This document shows, piece by piece, positions 56,835-64,000 of a stretch of DNA of 64,000 nucleotides. The stretch is from positions 62,001 through 126,000 of the forward strand of contig NZ_JBCDMW010000023.1 in NCBI RefSeq assembly GCF_038433155.1, written 5' to 3'. A program made the position numbers and the translations under genes. The notes beneath the pieces were generated by a model that saw nothing but the letters and a program-made list of their open reading frames with translations, was not told the origin of the DNA and did no database searches. The first letter of the stretch is position 1, and every line of letters starts with the position of its first letter. Source of the stretch: Luteococcus sp038433155. Its GTDB lineage: Bacteria; Actinomycetota; Actinomycetes; Propionibacteriales; Propionibacteriaceae.

Positions 56835-57668
56835 TCAGAGTTGGCCGCGACGCATCAGGTCCATCAGGGCGCGGGCCACCCCGTCGTCGTCATTGCTGCC
56901 CGCGCGGCCGGTGGCGACGGCCAGCAGTTCGGGCGTCGCGGCCTCCATCGCGTAGGAATGCCCCGCCCAGGCGAGCATCTCCCTGTCATTGGGGGCATCG
57001 CCGAAGGCCACCACCTCGTCGCGCTGCACGCCCAGGGCGGCGGCGAGTTCGGCCAGAGCCGTCGCCTTGGTGACGCCACCAGCCGCCATCTCGACGAAGT
57101 CCGCGCCGGAGGTGGTGGCGTGCACCCCCTGGATCCCCAGGGCGGTGATCCGGCCCGCCAGCTCCAGGGCCGGGATCTCGGGATGGCGGGCCAGCAGCTT
57201 GAGGGCCGGCTGGGACGTGATCTCGTCGAGCGGCATCGTGGCGGCATCCAGGATGGCGGGCTGGTGGTCATCCGGCCCGGTCAACGCCCGGTAGGCCGCC
57301 TGCAGGCCGAAGGTGGCGCCGCGATCCCGCACGGTGGCGAAGACGGTCCCCGGGATCTGCTCGGCCGCCTCCTGTGTCAGGCGGGCGAGGGCCCGGGTGG
57401 TGATCAGGTGCTCGAAGGCCACCTCCCCGGTGGTCAGGTGCTGGGCCAGGGCGCCGTTGACGCAGATCGCCCAGCCCGTCAGGCCGCACCCGTCGGCGAT
57501 CGGGGTCAGGCCGCGCGGCTGCCGGGCGGTCACCGGCACGACGGGTACCCCGCGCTCCTGCACGGCGTCCAGCACGCTGCGGGTCCAGGCATTGACGGTC
57601 TTGTCGGTGCGCAGCAGCGTCCCGTCCAGGTCCGTCGCCACCAGCCTGATTGACCCGGATCCGGTCAC
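56835..57668 (-). CDS. HAD-superfamily (Cof-type, IIB) phosphatase
   Basis: A 277-residue hydrolase. Motif I DLDGTLL (about 13-19) holds the nucleophile Asp; motif II is PVVPVTARQPRG; the IIB cap spans about 85-195; motif III includes GGVTKATALAELAAALGV; motif IV is VVAFGDAPNDREMLAWAG. Cof-type enzymes act on sugar phosphates, flavin or pyridoxal phosphates. GAGGAGGGGG precedes the GTG. It converges with the AbrB-family gene, and a 16-bp palindrome (56827-56842) covers its stop. Confidence 0.9.
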   Translation of the reverse strand: MTGSGSIRLVATDLDGTLLRTDKTVNAWTRSVLDAVQERGVPVVPVTARQPRGLTPIADGCGLTGWAICVNGALAQHLTTGEVAFEHLITTRALARLTQEAAEQIPGTVFATVRDRGATFGLQAAYRALTGPDDHQPAILDAATMPLDEITSQPALKLLARHPEIPALELAGRITALGIQGVHATTSGADFVEMAAGGVTKATALAELAAALGVQRDEVVAFGDAPNDREMLAWAGHSYAMEAATPELLAVATGRAGSNDDDGVARALMDLMRRGQL

Positions 57669-57753
57669 GGCACATCCCCCTCCTCACGGCCCAGCACCGG
57701 TGCAGGCTCGATCTGCCTTGCGCCGGTGCTGTCACCGTGCACTTCCTGTTCGG

Positions 57754-57999
57754 TCAGAAGTTGGCGTTCTGGCATCCATACTTGCCCAACAGCCTGGCCA
57801 CGTGGATCTGGGCGTACCTGTTGGCGTCGGCCTTCTCCCAACCGGGGGTCGGCTGATTGCGCAGGTAGTGGGCACGTGCCTGGAGCTCGCGGCACTTCGC
57901 GGACGTGGCAGAGGCCGTTGGAGCCGAGGACACCATTCCGGACCCGGCCAGCACCGTGGCGGCGATGGCGGCTCCCAGAGTGCGACGGATGCTCGTCAT
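57754..57999 (-). CDS. Small secreted protein of unknown function
   Basis: An 81-residue exported protein. The signal peptide MTSIRRTLGAAIAATVLAGS continues to an Ala-rich site (TASA-TSA) near residue 33. The mature part is about 48 residues with two Cys (SAKCREL and KYGCQNA) near its ends, probably one disulfide. KGD-free and basic, it recalls small actinobacterial DUF732-like proteins (Cys-x-Cys spaced helical hairpins), but the family is not certain. AAGGAG lies 7 nt before the ATG. Confidence 0.7.
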   Translation of the reverse strand: MTSIRRTLGAAIAATVLAGSGMVSSAPTASATSAKCRELQARAHYLRNQPTPGWEKADANRYAQIHVARLLGKYGCQNANF

Positions 58000-58081
58000 G
58001 ATTCATCTCCTTGCTGGTCACAGGGGCATTGAGTCCCCGACGCTAACAAGTCGACGGGTTCAGCACGGTGACTGGGATTTC

Positions 58082-58702
58082 TCAGGCCCGCGGGGCCGGG
58101 CGGGTGCCGTCCAGGTAGCGACGGCCCTCGAAGGCGCGGCCCAGGGTCACCTCGTCGGCGTACTCCAGGTCACCACCCACCGGCAGCCCGGAGGCCAGTC
58201 GGCTGATCCGCAGCCCCATGTCCTTGAGCAGCCGGGAGAGGTAGGTGGCGGTGGCCTCGCCCTCGGTGTTCGGGTCGGTGGCCAGGATGATCTCGGTCAC
58301 CGTGCCGTCGGCCAGCCGGCTGAGCAGTTCCCGGATGTGCAGATCGGCCGGGCCCTTTCCGTCGATCGGGCTGATCGCGCCGCCGAGCACATGGTACAGC
58401 CCGCGGAATTCCCGGGTGCGCTCAATGGCGACGACGTCCTTGCTCTCCTCCACCACGCAGATCACGGACTGGTCGCGACGGCCGTCGCGGCAGATCCGGC
58501 AGGTCTCCTCCTGGGAGACGTTGAAGCAGACCTGGCAGAAACGGGCGCGGGCCTTCACCTCGCTGACCACCTGCGCGAACCGCTGGATGTCCTCGGCCGG
58601 CTGGTCGAGCATCCAGAAGGCAATCCGCTGGGCGCTCTTGGGACCGACGCCGGGCAGCCGCCCCAACTCGTCGATCAAGTCCTGAACCGGACCTTCGTAC
58701 AT
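58082..58702 (-). CDS. recR: Recombination protein RecR
   Basis: Acts with RecF/RecO in loading RecA at gaps; 206 residues. HhH motif LGRLPGVGPKSAQRIAFWML (13-32), zinc finger CQVCFNVSQEETCRIC (C56, C59, C68, C71), the Toprim domain VICVVEESKDVVAIERTREFRGLYHVLGGAISPIDG, and the Walker B-like IILATDPNTEGEATATYLSRLL. AAAGG precedes the ATG. It is the downstream member of the usual dnaX-ybaB-recR group. Confidence 0.96.
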   Translation of the reverse strand: MYEGPVQDLIDELGRLPGVGPKSAQRIAFWMLDQPAEDIQRFAQVVSEVKARARFCQVCFNVSQEETCRICRDGRRDQSVICVVEESKDVVAIERTREFRGLYHVLGGAISPIDGKGPADLHIRELLSRLADGTVTEIILATDPNTEGEATATYLSRLLKDMGLRISRLASGLPVGGDLEYADEVTLGRAFEGRRYLDGTRPAPRA

Positions 58703-58715
58703 CGTTGCCTTTCAG

Positions 58716-58826
58716 AAGTGCCCCTCGACAGGCTCGGGAGCATGGTGAGAATCCCGCCTCATGGACCGTGGTGAAGGTTGGCAGCCAACTCAACCACGAT
58801 GGCCGAGCCTGTCGAGGCCCGACTCA
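58716..58826. repeat. Inverted pair of the dispersed repeat between ybaB and recR
   Basis: CCCCTCGACAGGCTCGGGAG near 58721-58740 and ATGGCCGAGCCTGTCGAGGC near 58799-58818 face each other. This pair separates recR from ybaB by 211 bp, where these genes are usually nearly contiguous. Confidence 0.8.
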
Positions 58827-58913
58827 CCGTCACCCCACCCCATGCCGCTCGCGAAGATCGGGGACCGTGGCGACCTTGCCGCCTCGGGGAGCGTGCTTGG
58901 CTGGTGCGCCAGC

Positions 58914-59231
58914 TCAGAAGCCGAGGCTGCCCATGTCCGGCATGGCGGGCATGATCGAGGCGGCCTTGGCCTGCACCTGGCCCGAGGCGTCGCGCACCGC
59001 GGCCAGCACCAGGTCGGCCAGCCCCTCGGCATCCTCGGGGTCGATCGCCTCGGGCTTGATCACCAGTCCGGTCAGTTCGCCGGCGCCGGTCATGGTGGCC
59101 TCCACCAGGTCCCCACCGGCGCTGCCGGTGAAGGTGGAATTGGCCAGCTCATCCTGCGCCTGCTGCAACTGGGCCTGCATCGCCTGGGCCTGGGCCAGCA
59201 GCCCGTTCATGTCCATTCCCTCACCGAACAT
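58914..59231 (-). CDS. YbaB/EbfC-family nucleoid-associated protein
   Basis: A 105-residue DNA-binding protein. The N-terminal helix MNGLLAQAQAMQAQLQQAQDELANSTF, the beta strands with GGDLVEATMTGAGELTGLVIKPEAIDPEDAEGLADLVLAAVRDA, and a Met-rich C-terminus are typical. Members bind DNA as dimers and coat the nucleoid. GAGAGGA precedes ATG 59231; internal Met codons at 6 and 8 are alternatives. Confidence 0.92.
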   Translation of the reverse strand: MFGEGMDMNGLLAQAQAMQAQLQQAQDELANSTFTGSAGGDLVEATMTGAGELTGLVIKPEAIDPEDAEGLADLVLAAVRDASGQVQAKAASIMPAMPDMGSLGF

Positions 59232-59283
59232 GGCGTTCCTCTCGTCATGGGCCTTCCGGGTGGTCCGAAAGGTCGGGGCCAGC

Positions 59284-60450
59284 CTACGCGCTCGTCGGAG
59301 CGGGGCACGGGTTGCCGAGCGCCAGCAGCGCCCCGATGTTCCGGCCGGCGCGGGTCAGGTTGGCGGCACCGTCGGCCAGCACCTCGTCCAAGGAACCCAG
59401 CCGGTCCAGGATCGGGATGATGGCGGCGAAGCCCTCGTCGTAGAGCACGTCGGCACCATCCCCCAGCGATCCGGTCACGGCGACGACGGGCACCCCGGCC
59501 GCCGCGGCCACGTCGGCCACCCCCTTGGGGGTCTTGCCGAACCGGGTCTGGGAATCCATCCGGCCCTCGCCGGTGATCACCAGACTGGCCCCGCGGACCT
59601 TGTCGGGCAGCCCGGAGTGTTGGACGACGATCTCGATCCCCCGCTTGAGTTCCGCCGACGTGAAGGCCAACAGGCCGGCCCCCAGCCCGCCTGCCGCCCC
59701 GGCCCCGGGCACCGAGGCCACCTCGCGGCCCAGGTCACGCTGCACCACCCGGGCAAAGTGGGCCAGCGCAGCATCCAGTTCCTCGACACAGGCTGGGTCT
59801 GCCCCCTTCTGCGGACCGTAGACCGCGCTCGCGCCGTCCGGGCCGCACAATGGGTTGGTCACGTCACAGGCCACCTCCAGGGTGAGCTCGCCGAGCCGGG
59901 GATCCAGCGCGGCGACGTCGATCCGGTCCAACCGGGCCAGGGCGGCACCACCGGGTTCCAGCTCATTGCCCGGGCCATCCAGCAGCCGGGCACCCAGGGC
60001 CTGGGCCAGCCCGGCTCCGGCGTCATTGGTGGCGCTGCCGCCGATCCCCAGCACGATGTGCCGAGCTCCGGCGTCCAGGGCGGCCAACAACAACTGGCCG
60101 GTGCCGCGAGTCGAGGCCCGGCGCACATCGCGTCGCTCCCGGGCAACCAGGGCAAGTCCACTGGCCTCCGCCATTTCGATCACCGCGGTGCGGCCGTCAC
60201 CCAGCATCCCCCACGTGGCCTGGACTGGATCCCCCAGCGGGCCGTCGACGGTGGTGGTGCGCAGTTCACCGCCGGTGGCGTCCACCAGGGAGTGCACGGT
60301 GCCCTCCCCGCCGTCGGCCATCGGGACGTGGACGCAGCGGGCCTCGGGAAGACTCAGAAGCAGCCCGGCTTCCAAGGCCTGACAAGCCTCTTTGGCGGTG
60401 AGCGATTCCTTGAAGGAGTCGGGCGCCAATACGATGGTGTGGATCATCAT
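59284..60450 (-). CDS. Glycerate 2-kinase (GarK/GlxK type)
   Basis: Phosphorylates D-glycerate to 2-phosphoglycerate, 388 residues. Family marks: VLAPDSFKESLTAKEACQALEAGL, PMADGGEGTVHSLVDATGG, GTGQLLLAALDAGARHIVLGIGGSATNDAGAGLAQALGARL, VACDVTNPLCGPDGASAVYGPQKGA, and LVITGEGRMDSQTRFGKTPKGVA. All core motifs are intact. It sits between dnaX and ybaB, a position where those genes are normally adjacent, so it looks inserted. The ATG (60450, or 60447) follows GAGAGG. Confidence 0.93.
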   Translation of the reverse strand: MMIHTIVLAPDSFKESLTAKEACQALEAGLLLSLPEARCVHVPMADGGEGTVHSLVDATGGELRTTTVDGPLGDPVQATWGMLGDGRTAVIEMAEASGLALVARERRDVRRASTRGTGQLLLAALDAGARHIVLGIGGSATNDAGAGLAQALGARLLDGPGNELEPGGAALARLDRIDVAALDPRLGELTLEVACDVTNPLCGPDGASAVYGPQKGADPACVEELDAALAHFARVVQRDLGREVASVPGAGAAGGLGAGLLAFTSAELKRGIEIVVQHSGLPDKVRGASLVITGEGRMDSQTRFGKTPKGVADVAAAAGVPVVAVTGSLGDGADVLYDEGFAAIIPILDRLGSLDEVLADGAANLTRAGRNIGALLALGNPCPAPTSA

Positions 60451-60473
60451 TGACCTCTCGGGTGAAGCGGAAT

Positions 60474-60505
60474 GTCGACCCCTCGACCGGCTCGGGGTGC
60501 GGGGT
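60474..60505. repeat. Degenerate dispersed repeat between dnaX and glycerate kinase
   Basis: GTCGACCCCTCGACCGGCTC and the following GGGG match the repeat in orientation plus. Confidence 0.6.
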
Positions 60506-60525
60506 GGCGGCTCGGGGCCGTGGGG

Positions 60526-63369
60526 TCAGACGCTGGCCTCCTCCTCCGCGATCACCACACCACCCAGAGCCCGGGTGATCAGTTCCGCGGCGGACTCGCC
60601 CGACTCGTCCAGCGACTCGTCGTCGTCACTGACCAGCTGGGACTCGTCCACCTCCGGTTCGGGCGCGCTGGGGCCCGAGGCCGTGGGCCGGATGTTCTGC
60701 CGGGCCTGCTGGGTCCAGCGCGACGAGTCGACGTGGTCCGGCGGCGGCTCCGGGGCGCTGGGCGGGGTCTGCGGCCCCGGGTCCCCGTCACCCCGAAAAG
60801 GGGAGGCCGGTTCGCTGGGCAGCTCCTGACCGTCCGATTCCTGCGACGGCCGCTCCGGCCCCTGACCGGGCTGGTGTTGCCAGTCGGTGCGCGGGGGTTG
60901 GGCCGACGACTGGCCGCCCGGCATGCCCTGGTCACCGCCCTGCGGCCCCCGAGGCTGGCCGCCACCCGGCTGACCACCCGAGGGACCACCAGCAGGACGG
61001 CCCCCGCCGGGGGAACCACCGGTATGCCCGCCGTCGATGATGGCCTCCACCCGCAGGTCGGCGCCCATCACCTCCACCATGCAGTCGCGCAGCACGTCCT
61101 GGCTGCCGCCGGAGGCAAACCGGTCCCGGGCACCGGGATTGCTGAAGCCCAGCACCAGCACACCGTCGCGCACGTCCACCACCTGCGCGTTCTGGCTGAG
61201 CAGGATCCAGGCAAACCGACGCCGGGTCTTGACCTCCTCCAACACCTGCGGCCACAGACGACGCACGTCGGAGACCCCGATGCTGCCCGATGCACCCGCC
61301 TGGCTTGATGCCGGGGGCTGTCCCGCCGGCTGCTGACCGTGCCCAGGCTGGTTGGGCTGACTCGGCTGGATGGGCTGTCCGGGCTGGTTGGGTTGCCCGG
61401 GGGCGGGCGCCGGGCGCTGCCCCAGCATGGGCGCCCCTGCGGGGCGCTGACCCTGAGATGCTGCGGGACGCTGACCCTGCACCGCGGGCCGCTGGCCCTG
61501 CTGTGCGGCGGGTCGCTGCCCCTGCCCGACACCCGGCTGGGCGGGGCGCTGCCCGCCCGGCGACGCGGGCGGCTGCGAGGCCGGCGCCTGCGGGTCGGGC
61601 TGGGCCGCAGGCCGCTGCTGCGCGGGCGGGGCCGGCGGGGCGTCGTCGAAGTGCTCCGGCTGGGTGTGCAGCGGGCGGGAGTCGTGCGCCACCGAGGCAT
61701 CCTGCGCCGGCTGCGGAGCCGCACCGCGCTGCGCCGGATCCTGATCCATCGGGCCCTGGGCGACGGCATGGGGCGCCGCCCCTCCCAGATCCGACGGGCT
61801 CCACTGCCCGGCGCCGGGATCGGCGGGAGCGGGGGCACCGGGCATCCCGACCCGCCGCTCCAGCCGATCCAACCGGGCATGGATGCCCCGGCCGTCGACG
61901 TCCGCACCCGGCAGCAACACCCGGGAACACATCAGCTCCAGGTGCAGCCGGGGCGCGGTGGTGCCGCGCATGTCGGTCAGGCCGGTGGCCATCACCTCGG
62001 CGGCCCGGGTCAATTCCCCGGCGCCCATCCCATTGGCCTGGGTCTCCAGGCGTTCGGCCTGGTCACCCGCGACGTCGATCAGCCCGCTGGAGACCGCATC
62101 CGGGACGGCCGCCACGATCACTAGGTCACGCAGCCGACGCAGCAGGTCCTCGGCGAAGCGACGCGGATCCTGCCCCACCTCAATCACCTTGTCGATGGTG
62201 GCGAAGACCCCGGCGGCGTCCCCCGCGGCAAAGGCATCCATGATCTCGTCCAGCAGGGCATCTGGGGTGTAGCCCAGCAGACCGGCTGCCTGCTCATAGC
62301 TGACCCCATCCGCCGCGGCGCCACCAAGCAGCTGGTCCAGCACGCTCAAGGAGTCACGAACCGAGCCGGCGCCCGCCCGAACCACCAGCGGCAACACCGA
62401 GTGGTCCACGTTGACCCCCTCGGCCTCGCACAGGGTGGCCAGGTAGTTCTGCAACACCTTCGGCGGCACCAGCCGGAAGGGGTAGTGGTGGGTGCGCGAC
62501 CGGATGGTGCCAATCACCTTCTCCGGCTCCGTGGTGGCGAAGATGAACTTCACGTGCGGGGGCGGCTCCTCCACCAGCTTCAGCATGGCGTTGAAGCCCT
62601 GCGCCGTCACCATGTGCGCCTCGTCGATGATGTAGATCTTGTAGCGCGAATGGACGGGCGCGAAGAAGGCACGTTCCCGCAGGTCCCGGGCGTCGTCGAC
62701 GCCGCCGTGGCTGGCCGCGTCGATCTCGATCACGTCGATGGAACCATTGCCACCGCGCGCCAGGTCCCGGCAGCTCTGGCACTGGCCGCAGGGGGTGGGC
62801 GTGGGCCCCTGCTCACAGTTCAGGCAACGGGCCAGGATCCGGGCACTGGTGGTCTTGCCGCAGCCACGCGGGCCGCTGAACAGGTAGGCGTGGTTCACCT
62901 TGTTGTTGGTCAGCGCACGCTGCAGTGGATCGGTGACGTGCTCCTGCCCGATCACCTCGGCGAAGGTCTCCGGCCGGTAGCGACGATAGAGAGCCAGCGG
63001 TGCCGCCGGGGCATCGTCCACCGCGCGCGTCTGGTGTGTGGATGCCGGCGCGGCGAGTTCGGTAGGGACGGCCGGGCCATCGACAGGCTGGGCCATCGAG
63101 GTCGACTCGGCGATCAGGGCCTCGCCGGATTCGGGCGGCATGGCGTCGTCGCCCACCGCGGCCTCGGCCGGCTCGGCGAGCAGGGTGTCGGCTCCGCCCA
63201 GCAGCAGCTCGTCCTCCGGGTCATCCTCCAGCCCGTCGTCGGGCTCCTGGGTGACTGCGGGGCGGGCATCGGCCACCGGCGGCTCCCCACCGAACAGCCC
63301 GGGGCCATCCTGCTCGAAGAAGTCGTCGTCGCTCTCGAGACCCAGCTCGTTCTCGTAGTCGTCGTCCAC
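60526..63369 (-). CDS. dnaX: DNA polymerase III tau/gamma subunit with acidic N-terminal extension
   Basis: Clamp-loader ATPase. The AAA+ core begins at ALYRRYRPETFAEVIGQEHV (about 127-146): Walker A SGPRGCGKTTSARIL (about 165-179), four zinc Cys (CLNCEQGPTPTPCGQCQSC), Walker B YIIDEAHMVT, SRT sensor in GTIRSRTHHYPF. A Pro/Gln linker with about seven GQRPA repeats, a tau C-terminal fold (VSDVRRLWPQVLEEVKTRRRFAWILLSQN), then Gly/Pro-rich and acidic tails follow. Residues 1-125 are an acidic extension (DDDYENELGLESDDDFFEQDG...), rare in DnaX and containing SMAQPVDGPA from the dispersed repeat. GTG 63369 is chosen because TAGGGT lies 7 nt upstream; GTG 63390 and ATG 63435 are alternatives. Confidence 0.9.
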   Translation of the reverse strand: MDDDYENELGLESDDDFFEQDGPGLFGGEPPVADARPAVTQEPDDGLEDDPEDELLLGGADTLLAEPAEAAVGDDAMPPESGEALIAESTSMAQPVDGPAVPTELAAPASTHQTRAVDDAPAAPLALYRRYRPETFAEVIGQEHVTDPLQRALTNNKVNHAYLFSGPRGCGKTTSARILARCLNCEQGPTPTPCGQCQSCRDLARGGNGSIDVIEIDAASHGGVDDARDLRERAFFAPVHSRYKIYIIDEAHMVTAQGFNAMLKLVEEPPPHVKFIFATTEPEKVIGTIRSRTHHYPFRLVPPKVLQNYLATLCEAEGVNVDHSVLPLVVRAGAGSVRDSLSVLDQLLGGAAADGVSYEQAAGLLGYTPDALLDEIMDAFAAGDAAGVFATIDKVIEVGQDPRRFAEDLLRRLRDLVIVAAVPDAVSSGLIDVAGDQAERLETQANGMGAGELTRAAEVMATGLTDMRGTTAPRLHLELMCSRVLLPGADVDGRGIHARLDRLERRVGMPGAPAPADPGAGQWSPSDLGGAAPHAVAQGPMDQDPAQRGAAPQPAQDASVAHDSRPLHTQPEHFDDAPPAPPAQQRPAAQPDPQAPASQPPASPGGQRPAQPGVGQGQRPAAQQGQRPAVQGQRPAASQGQRPAGAPMLGQRPAPAPGQPNQPGQPIQPSQPNQPGHGQQPAGQPPASSQAGASGSIGVSDVRRLWPQVLEEVKTRRRFAWILLSQNAQVVDVRDGVLVLGFSNPGARDRFASGGSQDVLRDCMVEVMGADLRVEAIIDGGHTGGSPGGGRPAGGPSGGQPGGGQPRGPQGGDQGMPGGQSSAQPPRTDWQHQPGQGPERPSQESDGQELPSEPASPFRGDGDPGPQTPPSAPEPPPDHVDSSRWTQQARQNIRPTASGPSAPEPEVDESQLVSDDDESLDESGESAAELITRALGGVVIAEEEASV

Positions 63370-63376
63370 GTCCTGA

Positions 63377-63382
63377 ACCCTA
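63377..63382 (-). promoter_or_regulatory. -10 element proposed for a leaderless dnaX message
   Basis: On the minus strand TAGGGT is followed by 7 nt and the GTG at 63369. If right, it excludes the two upstream start codons. Confidence 0.4.
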
Positions 63383-63460
63383 GTTGACACCTCCGACAGT
63401 TTTCGACGGGCCGGAAACCTCACCCATCCAAGCATTTACGCAAGGGGACCGTGATCTTAT

Positions 63461-63479
63461 TTAGGTTAGCGTTACCTAA
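63461..63479. promoter_or_regulatory. DtxR/IdeR-type iron box
   Basis: TTAGGTTAGCGTTACCTAA matches the 19-bp IdeR consensus TTAGGTTAGSCTAACCTAA at 17 of 19 positions. It abuts the ATG at 63480, and TAGCGT inside it (63467-63472) is a TANNNT -10 with 7 nt to the ATG. Iron-loaded regulator would cover the promoter. dnaX starts about 90 bp away on the other strand. Confidence 0.85.
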
Positions 63480-64000
63480 ATGTTCTCGATTGTCTTCACA
63501 CCATTGGAAGTGACCCCTTATGCAGTGCCGCCGCTGTGGCGCCTGCTCACCAAGTTCCTCTACTTTGTCGCCCTGGCCGGGGCCATCGGCGCACCCCTCA
63601 CCCACGCGCTGGCCCTGCGACCGTCGCTCCGCCTGGCGCCCAAGGCGGCCATCCCCGTGCGCCATCGCGCCACGACCGCCCTGGGGATCGGCGGGATCAT
63701 CCTGGTGGTCGGCGGCTACCTGCAACTGGCCGGGCGCGTGGCCCGCGCCAAGAACGGCCCCACCTACAGTCAGGCATTGACCCCTGGCGCCATCGTCGAC
63801 TTCCTGCGCAAGCCCGCCGAGGAAGGCGAATGGGTTTCGACGGGGATCATGATCGGCCTGCAGAACCTGTGCTTCCTGGCCTGCGCCATCCTTCTGCTGG
63901 TGAGCTGGCGTCGACGCGATGACCGGCCGGCCCTGCCCGCGGGGCTGATCGCCGCAACCGGCAGCCTGATCGGATCCATCCCCCGCAAGGCCCTCGACGC
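63480..64000 (+). CDS. CopD-like multi-span membrane protein, 5' part
   Basis: The open frame runs from ATG 63480 to the window end, about 173 residues visible. It begins MFSIVFTPLEVTPYAVPPLW, then a membrane helix (LLTKFLYFVALAGAIGAPLTHALAL), a basic loop, a second helix (TTALGIGGIILVVGGYLQLAGRV), a loop with PGAIVDFLRKPAEEGEW, and a third helix (NLCFLACAILLLVSW). The layout resembles CopD/YcnJ copper-resistance membrane domains, but the diagnostic part lies beyond the edge. Control by an iron box suggests a role in metal or haem handling. No ribosome site; probably leaderless. Confidence 0.65.
   Translation, partial: MFSIVFTPLEVTPYAVPPLWRLLTKFLYFVALAGAIGAPLTHALALRPSLRLAPKAAIPVRHRATTALGIGGIILVVGGYLQLAGRVARAKNGPTYSQALTPGAIVDFLRKPAEEGEWVSTGIMIGLQNLCFLACAILLLVSWRRRDDRPALPAGLIAATGSLIGSIPRKALD

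Noticed and set aside
56827..56842. 16-bp palindrome AACTCTGATCAGAGTT at the convergent AbrB/HAD ends
   Set aside because: It is short, overlaps the HAD stop codon and has no U-run. It is perfect but too little to call a terminator or operator.

Overview
The window is high-GC DNA from an actinobacterium (Actinomycetota). Support comes from the WhiB protein, a topoisomerase I with a lysine-repeat tail, a DUF4244 Flp-type pilin, an ileS T-box with the actinobacterial translational layout, a DtxR/IdeR box, and many genes that look leaderless. From memory, much of the gene order parallels the Mycobacterium tuberculosis Rv3644c-Rv3721c stretch: holB/topA, DUF1998 helicase, tad-like cluster ending in an Ssd/CpaE protein, nudix-tlpA-nth-crp, RidA, whiB4-ponA2-phosphoesterase, lysC, and recR-ybaB-dnaX. 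The repeat content and gene set fit Propionibacteriaceae best, but that family assignment is inference.

Layout. 1-632: membrane-anchored PstS, cut by the window edge. 1005-2991: SDR dehydrogenase, a repeat-rich gap and doxX. 3146-9805: holB, tmk, a CYTH/CHAD-like protein and topA. 10449-15881: an NPPY methyltransferase, a DUF1998 helicase and an AAA ATPase. 15935-22055: a Tad/Flp pilus operon with an orphan PD-(D/E)XK toxin-like nuclease inside it. 22202-24883: methyltransferase, nhaA and a holin-like membrane protein. 25346-27055: GH13 glucosidase. 27405-29460: nudix-tlpA-nth operon, divergent from crp (29598). 30402-34921: DUF4177, RidA, WhiB, a bifunctional PBP with PASTA domain, and a phosphoesterase. 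35087-35612: tRNA-Pro(CGG) followed by a 6C-like small RNA with three C-loop hairpins. 35735-38751: murJ translationally coupled to lysC. 39066-42702: DUF1707 protein, two tandem GNAT-like proteins, a Gfo/Idh oxidoreductase and a secreted FG-GAP protein. 42889-46310: ileS with its T-box. 46516-51806: MFS transporter, then an FtsX/ABC/PadR operon with a double operator. 51841-53090: an AztD-like zinc protein behind a Zur-type box. 53305-55671: a BCCT transporter fused to a degenerate dephospho-CoA kinase domain. 55702-57999: AbrB-type membrane protein, HAD phosphatase, small secreted protein. 58082-63369: recR, ybaB, glycerate kinase, dnaX. 63461-64000: an IdeR box and the start of a CopD-like membrane protein.

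Two layers of dispersed repeats cross the window. One is a 76-90 bp palindrome (four copies, shared core TGCGGCAGGTCA) lying only between genes. The other is a short repeat around CCTCGACAGGCTCGGCCAC that lies between genes and also inside them, where it encodes STGSA or AEPVEA peptides in tmk, murJ, the NPPY methyltransferase, dnaX and probably ileS. The most unusual single gene is the BCCT-CoaE-like fusion, whose P-loop lysine is replaced by threonine. Metal control recurs: a Zur-type box and an IdeR-type box each sit directly against a start codon with no ribosome-binding site.
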